Assembly: GCA_047602575.1 (NCBI GenBank)
Contig: JASGGY010000008.1
Coordinates: 97,435 to 161,434 of the forward strand
From: UBA1366 sp047602575
Lineage (GTDB): Bacteria > Bacillota > Clostridia > Oscillospirales > Ruminococcaceae
Direction of reading: 5' to 3'
Length of the DNA: 64,000 bases
The position numbers and the translations under genes are program-made. Below the pieces are notes generated by a model. That model saw only the letters and a program-made list of their open reading frames with translations, did not search any database and was not told the DNA's origin. Shown piece by piece: positions 58,629-64,000 of this stretch; the stretch's first letter is position 1; the number at the start of each line of letters is the position of its first letter.

Positions 58629-59895
58629 ATGAAATTAGAAACGCAGTGCATACATGAGGGGTATTATCCGGAGAACGGGGCGCCGCGTGTGATGCCGATT
58701 GTGCAGAGCACGACGTATCGGTTTGATTCGACCGAGCACATCGCGCAGCTGTTTGACATGCCGACGGAGTATATGTATTCGCGGTTTGCCAATCCCACGG
58801 TTGACGCGGTGGAAAAGAAAATCGCGGCGCTTGAGGGCGGCGTAGGCGCGATGGCGACTTCCTCCGGACAGGCGGCTTCGCTGCTTGCCATTCTCAACGT
58901 CTGCTCGGCGGGTGACAGCTTCATTTCGGCTTCGACGATTTACGGTGGAACGGTGAACCTGTTTGCCGTTTCCTTAAAAAAATTCGGCATCAAGTGCATT
59001 TTTGTGGACGCGGACGCATCCGAGGACGAGATCCAGAAAGCCTTTGAGCCAAACACAAAAGCCGTTTTCGGCGAAACCATTGCCAACCCCGCGCTGACCA
59101 TTCTCGACATCGAAAAATTCGCCTGCATCGCGCATAAAAACAGCGTTCCGCTGATCATCGACAACACCTTTGCCACGCCCGTGCTGTGCAGACCCTTTGC
59201 ATGGGGTGCTGACATCGTGGTGCATTCCACCACCAAATACATGGATGGACACGCACTTCAGGTCGGCGGGATGATTGTTGACAGCGGCAGGTTTGACTGG
59301 ACAAACGGGAAGTTCCCTGACTTTGTCGAGCCGGACGAGAGCTATCACGGCGTTTCGTATACCGATGCGTTCGGGAAGCTGGCGTATATCATCAAGGCGC
59401 GTATGCAGCTCATGCGCGATTTCGGCTGCTATCCTGCGGCAAACTCGGCGTTCCTGCTCAATATCGGGCTGGAAACCCTCCATGTGCGCATGAAGCGCTA
59501 TTGCGAGAATGCCATTGCGGCGGCGGAATTCCTGCAGAAATCCGACAAGGTGCTGTCCGTGCGTTACCCCGGGCTGGCAGGCGACAAATACCATGCCCTT
59601 TATAATAAGTATACCCCCGACGGCTGCTCCGGCGTGATTTTCGTTCACCATCCGGGGCGGGCGCGAAAATGCCGTGAAATTCATGGACGCGCTCAAGCTT
59701 GCCTCTATCGTTGTTCACGTTGCGGACATCCGCACCTGCGTGCTGCACCCCGCTTCTGCAACACACCGCCAGCTCACCGACGAACAGCTCATCGCCGCCG
59801 GCATCGACGCGGGCATGATCCGACTTTCCGTCGGGCTTGAGGGCATCGACGACATTCTCAAGGATCTCGCCCTTGGGCTTTCCGCCGCGGAATAA
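58629..59895 (+). pseudogene. O-acetylhomoserine sulfhydrylase, interrupted by a single-base frameshift
   Basis: PLP enzyme of the Cys/Met-metabolism family (metY/OAH sulfhydrylase type), making homocysteine/methionine precursors. METK-like start MKLETQCIHEGYYPENGAPRV; PLP Lys in HSTTKYMDGH; 3' half with KFMDALKLASIVVHVADIRTCVLHPAS. The frame is lost in a four-T run at 59638-59641; removing one T gives VISFTIRGGRENAVKFMDAL and joins the two halves into about 421 residues. RBS AGGAGG is before the ATG. A homopolymer length error is the simplest explanation; a real disruption is possible. Confidence 0.88.
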
Positions 59896-60102
59896 GCACA
59901 GCTTCTTACAAAAACCGGTAACAAACGGCTTTTTCATGCCGCTTTGTTCCGGATTTTTGGCTTTTATGGGGCTTGTTAAAAAAATCACAGTTTGAAGCAC
60001 CGCTTTTGTGCAAATTGCGTAATCTTCGCTCGTATGCCCGAAAACCGCGGATTTATGAATCGTTTTCGGTATGAAGCTTCAAAAAGGAGTATTTTTACAG
60101 AC

Positions 60103-61131
60103 ATGAATGTTACGTTACGCGGCGCGAAAGCGAAAATCGGGCTGATCATTGCCCTTGCCATGATCGTGGCGGGCGGGGTGCTTTACTCCCTGCTCGGCGG
60201 GGAAAAGCAGGACACCGCGGCGGTTGCCGTGATGGACACGGCGGCGGTGGTGAAGGTCTGGGGCGCGGAGGCTGACCCCTACGCGCAGCGGCTCAAGGAG
60301 CTGGACGAGGTTTTCTCGGCATACGACACGGATGCGGAACTTTACAGATTAAACCAGTCGGGCGGCGGAACGGCTTCCGCAACGCTGGCGGCGGTACTCG
60401 GGATGGCGGTGCGTTACAACGCGCTCTGCCCGACGGTGGATGTGACCTGCGGCGCGCTGATTGATCTGTGGGGCATTTCCTCGGACAACCCGCGCGTACC
60501 GTCGGACGCGGAAATCGCGCAGGCGATGAAAACCGTGGGCGCAGACAAGCTGACGGTTTCCGGCAGCGCGGTGACGATCGCCCCCGGCACAAAGGTGGAG
60601 CTTGGCTGCTGCGCAAAGGGCTATGCCTGCGACGTGCTGTATGAGATGCTCAGGGACAACGGCGTGGACTGCGCTGTGGTGACGATGGATTCGTCCGCGC
60701 TGCTTTACGGCGAAAAGCCCGACGGCTCGCCATTTTCGGTTTCGGTAAAAGACCCCGACGACGAAAACGCTGTGATGGGAAGCTTCACCACCGGCGCATG
60801 CTTTGTGTCAACTGCGGGCGGCTATGAACGCAATTTTACGTCCGGCGGCGTGACATATTCCCACATCTTCGACCTTGCCACGGGAAAGCCCGCTGTGACG
60901 GATTTAACCTCCGTGACGGTGGTGACGGATTCGGGCTTTGCGTCGGATTTTATTGACACGGCGGTTTACATCGCTGGATCTGCGGGGCTTGCGCCGTTTT
61001 TAAGCGGCACGATGTTTCCCGATTTAAATTATGAAGTGATCGCCGTGACGGACACGCACAAGGTGTATGTTTCCGACGGCTTAAGAGATAGCTTTTCGAT
61101 CACAGATCCGAATTTTACACTTGCACAATAG
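60103..61131 (+). CDS. apbE: FAD:protein FMN transferase ApbE
   Basis: About 342 residues. One N-terminal span/signal anchor (about 10-30), then the flavinyltransferase fold with YNALCPTVDVTCGALIDLWG, CCAKGYACDV and the TYSHIFDLATGKP metal/FAD region. It attaches FMN to a Thr in SGAT-type motifs of RnfG and RnfD. Located immediately before rnfC-D-G. GGAG is 13 bases before the chosen ATG. Confidence 0.93.
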   Translation: MNVTLRGAKAKIGLIIALAMIVAGGVLYSLLGGEKQDTAAVAVMDTAAVVKVWGAEADPYAQRLKELDEVFSAYDTDAELYRLNQSGGGTASATLAAVLGMAVRYNALCPTVDVTCGALIDLWGISSDNPRVPSDAEIAQAMKTVGADKLTVSGSAVTIAPGTKVELGCCAKGYACDVLYEMLRDNGVDCAVVTMDSSALLYGEKPDGSPFSVSVKDPDDENAVMGSFTTGACFVSTAGGYERNFTSGGVTYSHIFDLATGKPAVTDLTSVTVVTDSGFASDFIDTAVYIAGSAGLAPFLSGTMFPDLNYEVIAVTDTHKVYVSDGLRDSFSITDPNFTLAQ

Positions 61132-61177
61132 TTTCGAAATAGTTTCCGCACAGATTCAGAAAGGACGGTAAGAACCA

Positions 61178-62470
61178 GTGAAAATCGGCGCACTGAAGCT
61201 TCCCCACAAAAAGGCGACCGGCAAATTCGACACCGCACGCCTGCCAACGCCCACGCGCGTTGTGATCCCCTGCACCCAGCACATCGGCGCACCCAACGTC
61301 TGCCTTGTCAAGCCCGGCGAACGGGTACTGAAAGGACAGGTCATCGCGCAGACCGACGCATTTGTTTCCAGCCCCGTTCACGCGAGCGTTTCGGGAACGG
61401 TCAAAGCGATTGTGAAGCACGTCGGCTTTAACGGCGCGGTATGCGACGCGGTGGAAATCCTCACCGACGGCGAAGCGCTCTCCCCCGACATCGCGCCCCC
61501 CGTTGTGGAAAGCCGCGAAGACTTTCTGGCGGCAATCCGGAAAAGCGGACTGACGGGCTTGGGCGGCGCGGGCTTCCCGACGCACGTAAAGCTTGCGTAT
61601 GACCGCACGAAAATTACGATCAATACGCTGATCATCAATGCCGCGGAGTGCGAGCCGTATGTCACGACGGACTTCCGCGAGATCTTGGAGAACGCCGCGG
61701 ATGTGATTGACGGCGTGCGCGCGGCGATGAAATGGCTCGAAATCCCCCGCGCGGTGTTCTGCGTAGAGGAAAGCGCCGCCCCCGCCGCGGAGAAGCTCTC
61801 CGCACTGTGCAAGACGGAGCAGGGCATGGAGGTCTGCACGGTGAAAACGGTGTACCCGCAGGGTGCGGAAAAGGTCGCGGTGTTCAACACCACCGGACGA
61901 ATCGTGCCGGAGGGCGCATTGCCCGCGGAGGTGGGCGCGATGGTACTCAACGTGACGACCTTGGGCAGCATCGGGCGTTATTTAAAAACGGGCATCCCCT
62001 TCACCGAGCGCCGCATTACCGTGGACGGTGACATTGTTCTAACCCCGTGCAACGTGATTGTTCCGGTCGGAACGCCCGTCGCGGACGTGCTGAAATTCGC
62101 CGACTGCAAGCCGGAGCTTGCCGGCAAAATCCTGTTCGGCGGGCCGATGATGGGGCTTTGTGTGGACAGAGCGGACTTCCCTGTTTTAAAAACGGCCAAC
62201 GCAATTCTGGCGTTTGAGAAGCCGAAAGCCGAAGCGCCGCCGGCTGTAATGACGAACTGCATCCGCTGCGCGTCCTGCGCCGCCGTCTGTCCGGTCAATC
62301 TGCTGCCAATGGAGCTGGAGAAGCACTACGACAAGCGCCGTCCGGACGATCTGAAAAAGCTGAAGGTCAATCTGTGCCTTAACTGCGGCAGCTGTACTTA
62401 TGTCTGCCCCGCGCACCGCAAGCTCGCGGAAAAGCACCAGCTCGCAAAAGAACTCGTTAAAAAGAGTTAG
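61178..62470 (+). CDS. rnfC: Rnf complex subunit RnfC
   Basis: Soluble NADH/FMN- and Fe-S-binding subunit of the Rnf Na+/H+-translocating ferredoxin:NAD oxidoreductase, 430 residues. IGAPNVCLVKPGERVLKGQ and AGFPTHVKL match the RnfC core. Two [4Fe-4S] motifs: CIRCASCAAVCPVN and CLNCGSCTYVCPAH. GTG start, with a moderately spaced GGAC-type Shine-Dalgarno; 46 bases after apbE. Confidence 0.95.
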   Translation: MKIGALKLPHKKATGKFDTARLPTPTRVVIPCTQHIGAPNVCLVKPGERVLKGQVIAQTDAFVSSPVHASVSGTVKAIVKHVGFNGAVCDAVEILTDGEALSPDIAPPVVESREDFLAAIRKSGLTGLGGAGFPTHVKLAYDRTKITINTLIINAAECEPYVTTDFREILENAADVIDGVRAAMKWLEIPRAVFCVEESAAPAAEKLSALCKTEQGMEVCTVKTVYPQGAEKVAVFNTTGRIVPEGALPAEVGAMVLNVTTLGSIGRYLKTGIPFTERRITVDGDIVLTPCNVIVPVGTPVADVLKFADCKPELAGKILFGGPMMGLCVDRADFPVLKTANAILAFEKPKAEAPPAVMTNCIRCASCAAVCPVNLLPMELEKHYDKRRPDDLKKLKVNLCLNCGSCTYVCPAHRKLAEKHQLAKELVKKS

Positions 62471-62513
62471 TCGGTATCTCCTGATTACGAACGACGAAAA
62501 AGGATGTTTTCTT

Positions 62514-63446
62514 ATGGATTTGTTAACCGTTGCGCCCTCGCCCCATATCCGGGGGGCTGTCACCACCCAGAAAATCATGCTGCTGGTCATCATCGCACTG
62601 CTGCCGGCGTTTGTGATGTCGGTGGTGTTTTTCGGACCGCGCGCGCTGATTCTCACAGGCTTCTGCGCGGCTGCGTGCTATTTTCTTGAGTTTGTTTCCC
62701 GCCGGGTCATGAAGCGGGCGGACACCACGGGCGACCTGTCGGCGATTGTGACGGGTATGCTGCTGGCGTTCAATCTGCCGTCTACGCTGCCGCTTTGGAT
62801 GGCGTTCATCGGCTGCTTCGTGGCAATCGTGATTGTCAAGCAGCTCTTCGGCGGGCTGGGTCAGAATTTCGCCAACCCCGCAATCACCGGCCGCATCGTG
62901 CTGATGGTGTCCTTCCCCGCCGCGATGGTGGGAACAACACCGTGGGCGGTTCCCTTTTCCTACAACGACGGCATTGTCACAAGCCCCACGCCGCTGGCGG
63001 ATACAAGCTTCAGCTATTTTGATTTGTTTATCGGAAAATGCGGTGGCTCGCTGGGCGAAACCTCGGCGGCGGCTCTTTTGCTGGGCGGCATTTTTCTCGT
63101 CGCAATGCGCGTGATCAATCCGGTGACGCCGCTGGCGTTCATCGGCGGAACGGCGCTGTTTTCGCTTGCTGCCGGAGAAGACCCGTTGTACCAGATTCTG
63201 GCGGGCGGCTTGATGCTGGGCGCGATTTTTATGGCGACGGATTATGTGACCACGCCGATCACGACAAAAGGCAAGCTGATTTTCGGGCTTGGCTGCGCGG
63301 TGATTACGTGCCTGGTGCGGTTTTATTCGTCCATGCCCGAGGGCGTGTCGTTCTCGATTCTCTTGATGAACATCCTCACGCCTTACATTGACATGGCGAC
63401 GCGCACAAAGGCATTCGGCACAAAGCAGAAGGAGGCACAGAAATGA
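62514..63446 (+). CDS. rnfD: Rnf complex subunit RnfD
   Basis: Membrane subunit, 310 residues, with about eight spans. MDLLTVAPSPHIRGAVTTQKIM is the typical start. The FMN-attachment-like site is TSPTPLADTSF (Thr in SPT; canonical is SATP). ATG at 62514 follows AAAGGATG by eleven bases; the longer frame upstream overlaps rnfC and is not used. Overlaps rnfG by four bases. Confidence 0.93.
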   Translation: MDLLTVAPSPHIRGAVTTQKIMLLVIIALLPAFVMSVVFFGPRALILTGFCAAACYFLEFVSRRVMKRADTTGDLSAIVTGMLLAFNLPSTLPLWMAFIGCFVAIVIVKQLFGGLGQNFANPAITGRIVLMVSFPAAMVGTTPWAVPFSYNDGIVTSPTPLADTSFSYFDLFIGKCGGSLGETSAAALLLGGIFLVAMRVINPVTPLAFIGGTALFSLAAGEDPLYQILAGGLMLGAIFMATDYVTTPITTKGKLIFGLGCAVITCLVRFYSSMPEGVSFSILLMNILTPYIDMATRTKAFGTKQKEAQK

Positions 63447-64000
63447 GCGAAGCAATCGAAAAAAAGCCTCTGAATCCGGTGCGGGATGTCATTCGACCGG
63501 TTCTGACGCTGGTGATAATTCTTGCGGTTTCCGCGGCGGCGGTGGCGGGGGTTTATAAGCTCACCTACTCCGACGAGCTGATGACGAGCGATTTAAAAAA
63601 GGCGTGCGAAACGCTGTTCCCCAAGGGCTATGAAATGCTGCTGACAGACAGCGGAGAAGCGCTGACCTTTGACGGGATCAATGATGTCATTGCCGACAAG
63701 GACAGCGGGCTTCTGGCATTTGACATTACCGAAACCGGCTATACCAAAGACGGCGTGCGCGCCCTTGTGGCAGTGGACGGCGACGGAAAAATCGCGGGAA
63801 TCGCCATTGTCACGCTGGCGGAAACGCCCGGCATCGGCGACAGAATCAAAGAGAGCGCGTTTCTGGAAAAATACGTTGGGCTGGACGCTTCGACGGTGGG
63901 CGACGCGGACACGGTGACGGGCGCAACCTATTCGTCAAAGGGGCTGCGCAAGGCAGCCGCGCAGGCACTGGAAACCTATAACGCGCATAAGGAGGAGATT
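63443..64000 (+). CDS. rnfG: Rnf complex subunit RnfG (3' end beyond window)
   Basis: First 186 codons of RnfG: one N-terminal span (about 18-38, PVLTLVIILAVSAAAVAGVY) and an FMN-binding outer domain with TGATYSSKGL, where the Thr receives FMN from ApbE. Starts within the ATGA overlap with rnfD, preceded by GGAGG. No stop before position 64000, so the gene is cut by the window end. The other Rnf genes (rnfE, A, B) presumably follow. Confidence 0.93.
   Translation, partial: MSEAIEKKPLNPVRDVIRPVLTLVIILAVSAAAVAGVYKLTYSDELMTSDLKKACETLFPKGYEMLLTDSGEALTFDGINDVIADKDSGLLAFDITETGYTKDGVRALVAVDGDGKIAGIAIVTLAETPGIGDRIKESAFLEKYVGLDASTVGDADTVTGATYSSKGLRKAAAQALETYNAHKEEI

Overview
The window looks like the replication-origin region of a moderately GC-rich (roughly 55-60% by eye) anaerobic low-GC-lineage Firmicute, most likely a Clostridia/Oscillospirales-type gut bacterium. 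The reasons are the classic Firmicute order noc-rsmG-mnmG-mnmE-jag-yidC-yidD-rnpA-rpmH-oriC-dnaA-dnaN-yaaA-recF-remB-gyrB-gyrA, parS sites of the exact Bacillus type, an Rnf/ApbE energy-conservation cluster at the right edge, GH25/CAP/YfhO-type surface genes, and strong Shine-Dalgarno motifs. Species cannot be named from sequence reading alone.

Layout: 0-30 kb (left of dnaA, almost all minus strand): a GH5-like lipoprotein, a NUDIX/YfhO pair, an orphan J-like membrane protein, a Cys-repeat CAP protein, a GGDEF-EAL protein, a MacB-type ABC pair, a chemoreceptor with a repeat tail, RidA, an XRE membrane regulator, a GH25 lysozyme, serS, HAD and NUDIX enzymes, then parB-parA-noc-rsmG-mnmG-mnmE-jag-yidC-yidD-rnpA-rpmH. 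30.3-32.9 kb: dnaA plus the origin. The dnaA-dnaN gap carries clustered non-canonical DnaA boxes (TTTTCAACA) and a box / C-cluster / trinucleotide array resembling the B. subtilis unwinding element. 32.9-45.8 kb (mostly plus strand): dnaN, yaaA, recF, remB, gyrB (frameshifted), a YcxB-like gene, gyrA, greA, lysS, a small unknown minus-strand operon and a phosphodiesterase. 46-50 kb: an AT-richer two-component/ABC module flanked by a near-perfect ~28-bp direct repeat and a tRNA-Thr gene. 50-56 kb: a degenerate signal-peptidase-like protein, a four-tRNA cluster (Val-Asp-Phe-Gly) and a second ABC operon. 56-64 kb: purB, a GNAT enzyme, a frameshifted O-acetylhomoserine sulfhydrylase, apbE and rnfC-D-G (rnfG cut by the window end).

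How parts fit: DnaA, the box/trio element, ParABS (eight exact parS sites) and Noc form the initiation and segregation control hub, flanked by RNA-modification (MnmE/G, RsmG) and membrane-insertion (YidC/Jag/YidD) genes. ApbE presumably flavinylates RnfG and RnfD next door. Gene orientation diverges from 30-33 kb, as expected for bidirectional replication.

Two structural surprises cut across regions: a dispersed family of modular GC-rich hairpin elements in at least nine intergenic gaps, and two single-base frameshifts (gyrB and the sulfhydrylase), which may be assembly errors because gyrB is essential. Promoters, terminators and start codons were assigned by reading consensus motifs; start codons often differ from the longest open frame where a better-spaced ribosome site exists.
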